Of a stretch of 64,000 nt of DNA, positions 44,556 through 53,564 are shown in pieces; the stretch's first letter is position 1, and the number at the start of each line of letters is the position of its first letter. Below the pieces are notes generated by a model. The model was not told the DNA's origin and did no database searches. It was given only the letters and a program-made list of their open reading frames with translations. Made by a program: the position numbers and the translations under genes. Origin of the DNA: Microvirga sp. VF16 (lineage in GTDB: Bacteria > Pseudomonadota > Alphaproteobacteria > Rhizobiales > Beijerinckiaceae); assembly GCF_016864375.1 (NCBI RefSeq), contig NZ_CP069356.1, forward strand, positions 434,001-498,000, in the 5' to 3' direction.

Positions 44556-44696
44556 GGATGCCTCGGACGCTGTCGCAGCAGGACCAGTCTAGCACCGCGT
44601 CAGGATCCACGAAACGCCGAGAAGCACCCGCCTCACGCTCGGCTAACGCTCCATCCGTCTAACTCCCGCATGCACCGCATGCGGAAGGATTGAACC

Positions 44697-45293
44697 ATGA
44701 GGAAAGTTCGCCCACTCCAGAGCCAAGACAGCCATCACGACACGGCCAAGGCTCCATGGGATGTATCGCATCTGGTTCATGTGCTTGCCCTGGTCGCCTG
44801 CAGCCTCGCGTTGCTGTTGGCCGCCATTGGTCCTGCGACGGCCCGCGCGGACGGATCTGGCGGATGCCTTGAGGGCGACTGGATCACCGAGGCAAGAGCC
44901 TTCGTGGCGGAGGAGACGGGCATCCCAGTCCCGGAGGCTTGCGTGCGCCTGGCTAGGAAGGGACGTCTGGAGGGGCTCGTGTTCCCGGCAGCCTTTGACG
45001 AGACCCATGGCGAGACCGTGGCTGCCGTCTATGTCCCGGCGACCCGAGAGATCCTCCTAGCTGACGATCTCGATCCCGGCACCCCGCTCGCGCGCAGCTA
45101 TCTCGTTCACGAACTGGTGCATGCGCAGCAGTTCATGAGCCGCGCGCATGAACACGTCCGATGCCCGGGAGCGCTGGAGGCGGATGCCTATGGCACCCAA
45201 GCCCTTTACCTCGGCACCCGGGGCCTACGGGAGGAGGCCTTCCTTCTTCAGATTCTGGGAATGTTCCAGAGTGCTTGCGGCTACTCGTACTAA
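44697..45293 (+). CDS. Exported HELVH-motif protein (DUF6647-like)
   Basis: A 198-residue protein. An N-terminal leader and membrane segment (HLVHVLALVACSLALLLAAI, cleaved near ATARA) is followed by a domain with AAVYVPATREILLADDLDPG, then SYLVHELVHAQQFMSRAHEH, which contains the zincin motif HExxH as HELVH, and further on EADAYGTQALYL with a plausible third metal ligand Glu/Asp. This is the arrangement of small minimal gluzincins (DUF6647-type from memory). Catalytic activity is not shown. It is divergent from the SARP gene and stands alone. Confidence 0.75.
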   Translation: MRKVRPLQSQDSHHDTAKAPWDVSHLVHVLALVACSLALLLAAIGPATARADGSGGCLEGDWITEARAFVAEETGIPVPEACVRLARKGRLEGLVFPAAFDETHGETVAAVYVPATREILLADDLDPGTPLARSYLVHELVHAQQFMSRAHEHVRCPGALEADAYGTQALYLGTRGLREEAFLLQILGMFQSACGYSY

Positions 45294-45600
45294 CTGGCCA
45301 GCTCGCGCTTGAACCGCGATGCCGAAGGTCAGGAAATGGCACATTTGCGAAGTCGACCGAATGTCTGCTGGGGAAGGGGACAACAGACATTCGTAAGGCG
45401 TCGGCAATTTCCTCGGGTGAGACGAAGCAGAAGTAGACCGAACATCCGGGTTCGAACGGTACGCTGATCTCTTGTTCGTTCCGTGCAAAGTCGCAGTTTG
45501 CCCGCCCTTGAAGACGTACTCGAACTGCCCCCCGCTCCATGGCCAGGACTGACGTTCCTTCACTCTCCCTTGCCCTGAGAGGATCTCAAGGTTCGGGAGA
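45294..45600. other. Intergenic, no firm gene
   Basis: About 300 bases. Minus-strand frames overlap here without recognisable content. Confidence 0.3.
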
Positions 45601-45837
45601 CTATCGCTCAGGAGCCTTCCGGGCCGCCTTCTCCATCCCTTGTGGGTTCTTCTTGACCCCCTCCCGAAGCACCTTCGTGGCGGCATCCTGTTCCTGCTCC
45701 AGAGGAGCGGAGATCGGCGCGGTGTCGCCGCGGGCTTCGAGACCCTGGTCCCGCGGTTTCTGACTTCCCGCCTTCGCAGCGGATTTCAGGGAGCGCAAAG
45801 CCTCGGGCTGTTGACCATCCTGCTTGCGGTCGGGCAT
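45601..45837 (-). CDS. Small hydrophilic protein (78 aa)
   Basis: A 78-residue, highly charged, probably disordered protein (MPDRKQDGQQPEALRSLKSA; SAPLEQEQDAATKVLREGVK; KNPQGMEKAARKAPER). GGAGGA lies nine bases before the ATG. Similar low-complexity proteins with Lys/Glu/Ala repeats are common in Hyphomicrobiales and may be stress related. No family can be named. Confidence 0.5.
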   Translation of the reverse strand: MPDRKQDGQQPEALRSLKSAAKAGSQKPRDQGLEARGDTAPISAPLEQEQDAATKVLREGVKKNPQGMEKAARKAPER

Positions 45838-46325
45838 CGGGCGAACTCCTCCAGGGCGGCGTCATCGCCGCCTCCCAAGGCAATTCCCGTTATGCTAAGG
45901 CGTTCCATCCGGAACACCTGCCGGATGGCGAGGTCGCCCACGTCCAGCATGCCGGAGTCCAAGTCGAGCCCGTCAGCTCACACCGCTGCATGAGAAGTAT
46001 CTCGACCGTCCGTTCAAGAGCAGGAACCAGACTGCCCGGAGTGGCAGGGAAACGACAGAAGTTGACCCAGCCTGTCGTCTAATCGCTCGTTGGAATGCAA
46101 GCCCTTTTGGTGCCGAGGCTGTGGTTTGCCGGGAGCAGTGTCGTCTTCGCGGTCGACAGCAGTCGCCGCTGATGGGGCTTCGCAGGAGGAACCTTCCAAG
46201 GTGTCAAACGCACGCTCCGGGCCTATGGGCGCGTCGGTGCAACAGCCTAGGCGGAATGGTTCATCCACGTCCCGGCAGGGACGCCTCGGCACGCCTCAGG
46301 ACAGGCGCATAGCAGTTCTGGCCGG
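45838..46325. other. Intergenic, left flank of the IS110 remnant
   Basis: About 490 bases without a recognisable gene; a minus-strand frame at 46014-46292 is Cys/Arg rich and looks non-coding. It probably contains the outer end of the IS110 element, which has no inverted repeats to mark it. Confidence 0.3.
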
Positions 46326-46751
46326 TCAGGCGGTGGCGCTGATTGCCCAGTTGAACGGCTGGCCGGATTTCAGCATCGCGTGCATGATGACCGCCAACTT
46401 GCGGGCTACGGCCACAGCCGCGCGCTTGAAGCCGACCTCGGCCAGATGGGCCAGGCCATCGGCATCATTGGCGTCGGTTTTGTTGGGCGCCATGGCGAGG
46501 GCGGCTTTGGCATGGCGCGCATCGATACAGATCGCCGGCAGCCCCTCGGTCTGGAGCGCATGATAGAACCACACCGCCAAAGGCCCGGTCTCGAACACCA
46601 CCCGCTGGGCCGCAGGCGCACGCTTGCGGACGATCTCCGCAATCAGGGTTGGATCAGACGGGCATTTGCCGCGCCAGATCCGCTTGCCGTCCCGCCGCAC
46701 GGAAATCGCCGTCTCTTTCACCGACACGTCAAGACCGATATACTCGCCCAT
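46326..46751 (-). pseudogene. IS110-family transposase with an internal deletion
   Basis: The N-terminal DEDD domain is clear: MGEYIGLDVSVKETAISVRR (first Asp), RVVFETGPLAVWFYHALQTE (Glu), ICIDARHAKAALAMAPNKTD and ANDADGLAHLAEVGF (Asp pair). Directly afterwards the sequence jumps to a normal IS110 C-terminus (VARKLAVIMHAMLKSGQPFN). About 200 or more residues, including the transposase_20 domain with its catalytic Ser, are missing in frame. It can no longer transpose by itself. Ends were not found. Confidence 0.85.
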
Positions 46752-47288
46752 GGGTGTTCTCCGTTCGATGCTTGGGCCCGGCGTCCAGTCGAGAGCCCGT
46801 CATTCCATCTTATCGGGGAACAACCACCCGCTCTTCCATGCAGTGACCATCCGGTCTTAGGGCGACTCGCTCCGCGATTACCCAATGTGTCAAAACGCGA
46901 ACGGGTCCGCTCTCAAGGAACTATTTGTACAACATCAGCTTCATTTGGCGTGAATTCTCCGGTCCAATCGGCCTCACGAGACATAGAATTGCTCCAGCGA
47001 GCGACACGTCAGCGTTTTTACACAGCCAAGACCCGATACGGACATTCACCGCGTACCGGATGCAGGATAGACGAATGGCGTGTGGTTCTCGACGATCCCA
47101 TGCGCTTCCTCGAGGGCGTTGTTTCGTCAGAGTAGTCGGGCGACGGCCGGTGCCTCGCGCCGGCCTCTCAAGGTGTACCGGCACACCGAATGGGCCGAGA
47201 CAGATGTACCAATGGCCTCAAGCACGGCCTCGCTCGCAAATACACTCAGCCGCCTTTTTGCACCCAAAGTAAGATTGCATGTCGCGGG
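46752..47288. other. Intergenic, no firm gene
   Basis: About 540 bases between the IS110 remnant and the end of the subtilase gene. Frames on both strands are fragmentary; none has a recognisable domain. Outer IS110 sequence may be included at the left. Confidence 0.3.
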
Positions 47289-50200
47289 TCAAGGCACGTC
47301 TGAAGTCCGTGCTCCAAAAGGTAAAGCAGCCGGCTGCTCATAGGCTGCTGTCACCGGTGCCGGCTCCGTGGGTTGTGCGCACAGGCCTGCCACCTGGATC
47401 AGGCCGAACCCGTACGTCGGATCCCACCCGGGCTTCCCAAGGTCGCGAGTGCGCGCTTCAAGACGGGACTGAACCACGTTGGAGTCCAACGTGGGATTGG
47501 ACGCGAACAACAGGCTTGTTGCGGCGGACACGAAGGGGGCGGCATAGGATGTGCCTGTCTTCAGGGCACCGCTGCCCTTCGACGATGCTGTCCAGATATT
47601 CACCCCGGGCGCAGCTAGGTCGACATATCCGCCTTGCGTGGCGCGCCGGTACACATTCAGTTCCTGATCCACTGCTGTTACCGCGATGACCCCAGGATAG
47701 GCGGCCGGATATGACGGTTCGGCGCCGGGACCATTGTTTCCCGCGGCCGCGACGACCACGATGCCCTTGGCCTGGGCTGCCTCAATGGCTTTCTGGAGGA
47801 CCTCATTCGGCGGGCCTGACAGGCTCAGGTTCATGACCTGCACACCACGCTCGACCAATGCCTCAACGCCGGCCACAAGGGACATCACGTCCGTCCGATC
47901 AGCAGTGCCGCCGTCCCGGTAGAAGGCATCGACCGCGACGATCTTCGCATCTGGCAGGAGACCAGGTGTTTGGCTCCCTCGCCGTCCGACAAGGAGGGCC
48001 GCAATCGCGGTGCCATGATCCTGCAAGGAGGCGTCAGCATGGGATGCTGGAGGTGGCAAAACCTCGATCGCCTGGTCCTTCAAGGCTTCGTGCTCGAGGT
48101 TGATGCCCGTATCGATCAGGCCGATGAGAGGCGTCGGGCCGCACTGAGCTGCGTCGGACACTGACCAGTTCACGAGAGCAGTCGCCCTGCACTCAAGGCC
48201 AGTGCACGTACCCACGCCCTCATCGAGATAGTAGTAGTGATCGAAATCCGCTGAAGCCCGAGCATCGACCATACGGACCGCTTGCCGGGCCTGCGTCAGG
48301 GATGCGCCTTGGGGAACGCGCAGCCTGACCACCTGTGGGGCGACCCGGCCTTTCGTCTGGGTTTCGATGTGAAAGCCTTGAGCGGTCAGCTTGGTCAGAT
48401 CGTCCCGGGACAGGCCCGACGCCAGGATGGAGCTCGTGGATTGCCGCGGCTTGGGGCGTGGGTCGACGGCATCGGGCGCACTGGCAGGGGCACTGGCGGT
48501 TTGCACGGACTCTGCCTGGGCTGATGCCTGTGAGGTCGTCTGCGTCGACGCGCCTGCTTTGGAGCCCACCTGGGATGCGCTCGAAGCCTGCTGATCCGAT
48601 GTGGCCACCACGCCTTGACTCGTCGGCGTCGGATGGGTGTTCGCCGATGCCGGAGCTGGCGCCGAGCTCCCAATGGGCTCGGGGGATGCCGGGACTGTGC
48701 TCTGGATCGTCGGCGTTGGGCTGGTGGCACTAGCCTGCGCAGTCTCCGTCTGGGTTGAAACCTCCGATGTTGCCGGTGTCGGCGAGGTTTCCTGCTCGGA
48801 TGCGGAAGCTATGCTCTTGCTCGTTGAGGCTGGGCCGGTCGGAGCGTCTGCTTGCACAGGCCCTGACTCGGCTGAACCCTGTGATGTCGTCGGCACCTCG
48901 GCGACGGCTTGTGGTTGGTCCGCAGGCTGGTCGGGTTCCGTGGCCATGACCTCGCTCGTGGGGGCCGGGGTATCCTCTGGAGCTGGACTTGATGATGCCT
49001 GCTCAGGCGTAGGCACTGAGGCCTGGCTGGTCGGGGTCGAAGTGGTCGAGGAGGCTTGTTGTGCAGTCTCCGTCTCGGCTGTTTCTTCGGAGCTCGTGGG
49101 GGCCGGGGAGGACTCCGGGGTTTGGCTCGATGATGTCTGATCGAGCGTGGATACTGAGGCTTGGCTCGTCGGGGTGGAGCTGGTGGACGAGCCAGCTTGT
49201 ACAGCCTCCGTCTCGGCTGTTTCCTGGGAATTCGTCGTAGCCGGCGAGGGTGCCGGGGCAGGGCTCACCGTTTGCTCGTCAGGTGTAGCGGCTATGTCCT
49301 GGCTCGACGGGGCTGGACTGGAGCTCCCTGGAGCCGGAGAGATTGTGGAGGGCTGTGTCTCTGTCGACAATTCGGCCCCGGGGACCGCATCCTGGCTCGT
49401 CGGGGTGGAGCTGGTGGAGGCGTCTGCCGGTACCGTCTCTGTCGTGCTAGATGGCTGCGATTTTTCCTGCGCCGGGGTGGGCGCTTGCGTCTCGCTCGTC
49501 GGCGTCGAGCTGGCACTTGCCGATGTCGGAGAAGCCGTAGGAGCCTGATCAACTGCCTGCTCTGATGCGGGGAATGAGCTCTGGCTTATCGGAGCGGAGC
49601 TAGCGGGAGCATCTGCCTGTGCGGCCTGCGTCTCGGCTGGATCCTGAGAAGTCGCAGACGTCGGAGCGGCTGATTGAGCGGACGCGTTGGCAGGGTTCGC
49701 AGTTGGTTGGTCGGGCATCGCGGTGGTGTCCTGGCTCAGCGGTGTTGAGCCAACGGAGGCACCTACTTCTACCTTTGCCTGGGTTGGTTTCGTTGATGTC
49801 GCAGATGGTTGAGTGGCAGCTTTTGTCCGACCGGACCTTTGCTGGTCAGATTCGGCGGTCTTGCCCTGTCTCGTCGCGGTTGGACTGGCGATCGCCTGTG
49901 CCTTCGGGCTGCCGCGTTGGCTTTCGCTGTTACCTGCCTTGCTTGTCTTGGCGAAGCTTCCCGTGCCGCTCGCAGAGGTAGTCGTGTCACCAGCCTTCGG
50001 GGCACCGTTGGCTCTCTGCGCTCTAGCCTTATCCTCGCCAGCTTTACCCTTGCTGGATCCTGCGCTGGCGGTGCTGCCGGCTACGCTGCCGTCTCCTCTC
50101 GTCCTCGTGCCGCTGTTCCCGCTAGCGTTACTGCTCTTGCCTCCGGCTTTGCCGCCTTTGCCGTCAGCATTGCTGCTGCCCTGAACCGAGCCGACGCCAC

Positions 50201-50975
50201 TAGGACTGCCTTTCGAGGTCCCTTTGCTTCCGCCGTTGCTTTTACCGTTGCCCAGACCAGACCCGGCTTCGGCCGCGTCGGATCCCATGTTGCCGCGGGC
50301 ACTCGTGTTTCCGCCCCGTGCGCTGTCGGTCTTGTCTGACCCCTTGCCGCCTCGTCCTTTGCCGCTCCCGCCGTTGCCTGACTTTCCATCACCGGAGCCT
50401 GCGGACGAGTTGCTTCCCGAGCTGCCTCCTTTGCCCTGGCCTTGGGAGTTTCCTCCAGCATTGCTGTTACCGGCACTCGCCCCCGCGTTTGTGCCGCCTC
50501 CGTCACCGCGTTGACCTCCGGAGGGTCCGCCGCTTTGGCCACCCTGGCCAGGGTTGCTTTTGCCCCCGCCTTGACCGTTACCTCGCTCTCCGCCCTTGTT
50601 GCCCGCACCTGGGCCACCTGCGCCTGCATTGCCTCCGGCCGGGTTCCCTCCAGGTGAGCCAGCCTTGCCGCCGCCGGCATTCCCGTTTCCACCTTCTGTG
50701 CCGCCTGCGTCGCCGGACCTGCCATCGCTGCCTTTCCCGCCGCGACCCCCATCGCCACCGCCTTTGCCGCCCTGACCGCCTTTCCCGCCTCCATTGCCGT
50801 CGCCGCCGCGGCCTCCACCCCCATCGCCCCCGGAACGGTCACCGCCCTTGGCGAAAGCTGCGCCATCCAGGATGGGCAAGCTGGAGCTATGGCCGAGGTC
50901 AAGTTGAACCCGCAGGGGGAGAGCAGCAGCGGTGCTTGCTACCGCAATGAGGATATGTCGCCACCAGCGTGCCAT
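47289..50975 (-). CDS. Subtilase (S8) with very long low-complexity N-terminal region
   Basis: A 1228-residue protein. A signal peptide (MARWWRHILIAVASTAAALP) is followed by a Gly-rich region (about 40-310, GGDGGGGRGGDGNGGGKGG-like), then a Pro/Ser/Thr/Gln/Glu-rich region (about 310-850) built from loose ~40-residue repeats around STSSTPTSQ, SPAP and AETEAVQA. The peptidase S8 domain comes last: GLIDTGINLEHEALKDQAIE (Asp), SLQDHGTAIAALLVGRRGS (His), VVAAAGNNGPGAEPSYPAAY (oxyanion Asn) and GALKTGTSYAAPFVSAATSL (Ser), so the triad is complete. An activation-peptide-like segment (FDHYYYLDEGVG) precedes it. Most bacterial subtilases are 350-600 residues. It is likely exported, perhaps with the repeat region as a cell-wall-like stalk or surface spacer. 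Confidence 0.88.
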   Translation of the reverse strand: MARWWRHILIAVASTAAALPLRVQLDLGHSSSLPILDGAAFAKGGDRSGGDGGGGRGGDGNGGGKGGQGGKGGGDGGRGGKGSDGRSGDAGGTEGGNGNAGGGKAGSPGGNPAGGNAGAGGPGAGNKGGERGNGQGGGKSNPGQGGQSGGPSGGQRGDGGGTNAGASAGNSNAGGNSQGQGKGGSSGSNSSAGSGDGKSGNGGSGKGRGGKGSDKTDSARGGNTSARGNMGSDAAEAGSGLGNGKSNGGSKGTSKGSPSGVGSVQGSSNADGKGGKAGGKSSNASGNSGTRTRGDGSVAGSTASAGSSKGKAGEDKARAQRANGAPKAGDTTTSASGTGSFAKTSKAGNSESQRGSPKAQAIASPTATRQGKTAESDQQRSGRTKAATQPSATSTKPTQAKVEVGASVGSTPLSQDTTAMPDQPTANPANASAQSAAPTSATSQDPAETQAAQADAPASSAPISQSSFPASEQAVDQAPTASPTSASASSTPTSETQAPTPAQEKSQPSSTTETVPADASTSSTPTSQDAVPGAELSTETQPSTISPAPGSSSPAPSSQDIAATPDEQTVSPAPAPSPATTNSQETAETEAVQAGSSTSSTPTSQASVSTLDQTSSSQTPESSPAPTSSEETAETETAQQASSTTSTPTSQASVPTPEQASSSPAPEDTPAPTSEVMATEPDQPADQPQAVAEVPTTSQGSAESGPVQADAPTGPASTSKSIASASEQETSPTPATSEVSTQTETAQASATSPTPTIQSTVPASPEPIGSSAPAPASANTHPTPTSQGVVATSDQQASSASQVGSKAGASTQTTSQASAQAESVQTASAPASAPDAVDPRPKPRQSTSSILASGLSRDDLTKLTAQGFHIETQTKGRVAPQVVRLRVPQGASLTQARQAVRMVDARASADFDHYYYLDEGVGTCTGLECRATALVNWSVSDAAQCGPTPLIGLIDTGINLEHEALKDQAIEVLPPPASHADASLQDHGTAIAALLVGRRGSQTPGLLPDAKIVAVDAFYRDGGTADRTDVMSLVAGVEALVERGVQVMNLSLSGPPNEVLQKAIEAAQAKGIVVVAAAGNNGPGAEPSYPAAYPGVIAVTAVDQELNVYRRATQGGYVDLAAPGVNIWTASSKGSGALKTGTSYAAPFVSAATSLLFASNPTLDSNVVQSRLEARTRDLGKPGWDPTYGFGLIQVAGLCAQPTEPAPVTAAYEQPAALPFGARTSDVP

Positions 50976-51210
50976 GATTACCTCATGACGGCTTCAATGC
51001 CCGGCTTCGCAAATTGCAGCGCGGCAAGGTGATGAACATTGGCCGGCTCGTTGGTGCGCAGCATGAAGCGCTGAAAATGCGGCCTCTATCATATCCGAGA
51101 TGAGTGAAAGCGATCTAATCACTTTATGTGTCAAGCGATAAGCTAAGCAGTAATTCGACTGTACTTTAAGTAGTGTGGGCGGGTGCCTTCGCTTTCCTGC
51201 CTGCCGACAG
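50976..51210. other. Upstream of the subtilase and left of repeat R1
   Basis: No gene is supported. This stretch lies between the subtilase start and the first 105-bp direct repeat and should hold the subtilase promoter. Confidence 0.35.
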
Positions 51211-51315
51211 CTTTTGGCACCCCTGAGACGTAAGCACTTGGTCCGCTTCGGCGGTCATGAGCCGACGTTCGTTGGGCGGCCGGAAGGTGAAGGGTTGACC
51301 CATTGCAGTCATTCC
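51211..51315. repeat. 105-bp direct repeat, left copy (R1)
   Basis: Matches 62673-62777 in the same orientation over 105 bases without gaps, with about 13 mismatches. Both start CTTTTGGCAC and end GTCATTCC. Read on the minus strand both translate in the same frame (RRLMTAEADQ-VLTS-Q-CQK and RRLMTAEADQ-ALTS-ECQK), so the unit may derive from a small coding or transposon fragment. It ends at the 3' end of the AraC-type gene. Confidence 0.75.
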
Positions 51316-52106
51316 TACTGACCCGCCCCACATCCCCGCATGTAGGCTTGGGGGCTGCACCCCATCTCGGTTCGGAACGCGTACACGAAGGCCGACGTTG
51401 AGCCGTAGCCGAGCTCCAGTGCCGTCCGGGTCACGTCGAGGCCGCCGCCCATGAGTTCGATTGACTTGAACAGCCGCAGACGTCGGCGCCATGTCCGCAG
51501 GCTCATGCCCACCTCCGCCTCGAAGCGGCGAGTCAGGGTCCGTTCCGACATCCCAAGCTCCCGACCCCACGCCTCCGATCCACGCCGGTCGGCCGGGGCT
51601 GCGTAGAGCGCCTCGCACAATGCCGTCAGGGACGAGCCCCCGCGCGGCCATGGGAGGGCGCCGGGGAGGGGGCATGCTCGCCGGAGCTGGTCCAGGATCA
51701 GGTCCGTCACACGGTCGGCGTAGCCGTCATGATCCTCATCTCCCTTGATCTCGGTGACCTCGACGATGAGAGCCTTCAGCAGCGGCGTGACGCTGAACAC
51801 GGTCGGGTCCTCCGGAAGGCCACGGCCCACCTCGTCAGCGATCCAGAGGCTGCGGAACTCCGCTCCGAGCAAGGATCCGACCCGGTGCCGCAGGCCTGTC
51901 GGCAACCAGACGGCCTGCTCCGGTGAGATCACGAAGGAATGTCCTTCCACCGCCACCGTCAGCACGCCGGAGATCGCGTAGACCATCTGGTTCCAGTTGT
52001 GGGTATGCTCCGGGAAGAAGTGCCGCGCCGGGATCGACTGCGCGCGCACGGTGATCGGCTGGGGCGGAGCCAACCCAGGTGGCGCTTGGATCCTCTCCCA
52101 CATCAT
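51315..52106 (-). CDS. AraC-family regulator with N-terminal cupin
   Basis: A 263-residue regulator. Cupin sensor domain (about 20-110): SIPARHFFPEHTHNWNQMVY, AISGVLTVAVEGHSFVISPE, QAVWLPTGLRHRVGS. AraC double HTH (about 165-255): ELGMSERTLTRRFEAEVGMS, LRTWRRRLRLFKSIELMGGG, TRTALELGYGSTSAFVYAFR, TEMGCSPQAYMRGC. GGAGG seven bases upstream supports the ATG at 52106. It is divergent from the TPR protein/MFS operon that starts at 52237 with 130 bases between, so this operon is its likely target. The 3' end touches the direct repeat R1. Confidence 0.9.
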   Translation of the reverse strand: MMWERIQAPPGLAPPQPITVRAQSIPARHFFPEHTHNWNQMVYAISGVLTVAVEGHSFVISPEQAVWLPTGLRHRVGSLLGAEFRSLWIADEVGRGLPEDPTVFSVTPLLKALIVEVTEIKGDEDHDGYADRVTDLILDQLRRACPLPGALPWPRGGSSLTALCEALYAAPADRRGSEAWGRELGMSERTLTRRFEAEVGMSLRTWRRRLRLFKSIELMGGGLDVTRTALELGYGSTSAFVYAFRTEMGCSPQAYMRGCGAGQ

Positions 52107-52236
52107 GTCCCACCTCCAGTTTGGCTGATATTCTACACAGTTTGACGGCTTATCAAAATACGGACGGGAGAAGATCGCGTATAGATGGCCGAGTACTGCG
52201 CCGATGCGCGCCCGATCCCATGACGAGGACCCTGCC

Positions 52237-53556
52237 ATGACCCGCCTCGACAGCCGTGGCCTGCCACTCTCGACCACATCCGACCTCGCAGCCGAGCGCT
52301 ACCGGGAGGGCGTCGACCTGCTCCTCTCCGCTTGGCCGGGCACCGCGGAGGCCCTGGACGACGCCATCGCGGCCGACCCGGATTTCGCTCTCGCCCACGC
52401 CGCGCGTGCCCGCCTGCACGTCATCCGCACCGAGCTAACCAAGGCCAAGGCGCGGATCGCGACGGCGGAAGAGATCGTCGCCCGGCGGGGAACCGAGCGG
52501 GAGCGCAGCCATGTAGCGGTCCTGTCGCTGGCCATCAATGGCCAATCGGCCCAGGCCTTGGAGCGGGCGCTCGCGCATGCCGACACCTGGCCGCGGGACA
52601 TCCTGATCCTCTCGCTGCCCCTCGGTGCCTTCGGGCTCTTCGCCTTCTCCGGCATGGCGAACCATGACCAGGCGCGGGTCGATCTCTGCGAGCGTCACGC
52701 CCGCCACTTCGACGCCGACGACTGGTGGTTCCTGACCTACCGGGGCTGGTCTCATGCGGAGAATGGCAACGTCGCGCACGGCCGCGCCCTCACGCAGCGC
52801 GCCTTCGACCTGCGCAGAAGCAACGCCAACGCGGCACATGCGCTCTCCCACGCCATGTACGAGGGCGGTGCGCACGATGAGGCGGAGAAGCTGATCGCCG
52901 ACTGGCTGCCGGGCTACGACCGCGTCGGCATTCTGCATGGCCACATCGCCTGGCACTCGGCGCTTGGCGCGCTGGAGCGTGGCGATCCGGAACAGGCACT
53001 GGCGATCTACGCCGATTACATCCAGCCGTCGGTGACGGCGGGGATGCCGGTCAACGTGGTCAGCGACACGGCCTCGTTCCTGTGGCGGCTCAAGGCCTAT
53101 GGCCACACGGTTCCGGCGGGGTTGTGGCAGGATGCGGCAGCCTATTCGGGAAGCTACTTCCAGAAGGCCGGCTTTGCGTTTGCCGACGTCCACATGGCGC
53201 TCATCGCCGCGGCGACCGGTGACAAGGCCGCCATCGAAGAACGCGTGAAGGCCCAGATGGACCTGATTGAGGCGGGAGGCTTGCCGGCAGGGCCGGTGGT
53301 GCCGGCGGTCTGCCGCGCGGCTCTTGCCTTCGCGAACGACGATTACGCCGGCTGCGCGCGCATCCTGGAGCCGGTCGCGGCCGAGGTCGTGCGCATCGGC
53401 GGCAGCGGCGCCCAGCGCGAGATGATGGAGGACATGCTTCTCCTGGCGCTCATGCGCAGCGGCGAGGCCGTTAAGGCCGGTGAACTGCTCGACCGCCGCC
53501 TGCACCGCCGCCCGTCATCACGCGACACGCGCTGGCACGGCCAACTCGCCGCCTGA
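52237..53556 (+). CDS. TPR-like solenoid protein
   Basis: A 439-residue helical-repeat protein without signal peptide: EALDDAIAADPDFALAHAAR, DWWFLTYRGWSHAENGNVAH, ALSHAMYEGGAHDEAEKLIA, AIYADYIQPSVTAGMPVNVV, then LDLIEAGG-like segments and EMMEDMLLLALMRSGEAVKA. Several ~34-residue helix pairs match TPRs. It belongs to the TPR group often placed beside AraC or MFS genes in alphaproteobacteria. GAGGA precedes the ATG at 52237. The MFS gene follows after eight bases, so the two are co-transcribed. Molecular role unknown, presumably scaffolding or sensing. Confidence 0.8.
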   Translation: MTRLDSRGLPLSTTSDLAAERYREGVDLLLSAWPGTAEALDDAIAADPDFALAHAARARLHVIRTELTKAKARIATAEEIVARRGTERERSHVAVLSLAINGQSAQALERALAHADTWPRDILILSLPLGAFGLFAFSGMANHDQARVDLCERHARHFDADDWWFLTYRGWSHAENGNVAHGRALTQRAFDLRRSNANAAHALSHAMYEGGAHDEAEKLIADWLPGYDRVGILHGHIAWHSALGALERGDPEQALAIYADYIQPSVTAGMPVNVVSDTASFLWRLKAYGHTVPAGLWQDAAAYSGSYFQKAGFAFADVHMALIAAATGDKAAIEERVKAQMDLIEAGGLPAGPVVPAVCRAALAFANDDYAGCARILEPVAAEVVRIGGSGAQREMMEDMLLLALMRSGEAVKAGELLDRRLHRRPSSRDTRWHGQLAA

Positions 53557-53564
53557 GGAACCTC

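Noticed and set aside
49809..50902. Several Pro/Arg- or Ala-rich frames on both strands
   Set aside because: They arise from the Gly-codon repeats of the subtilase read in other frames.
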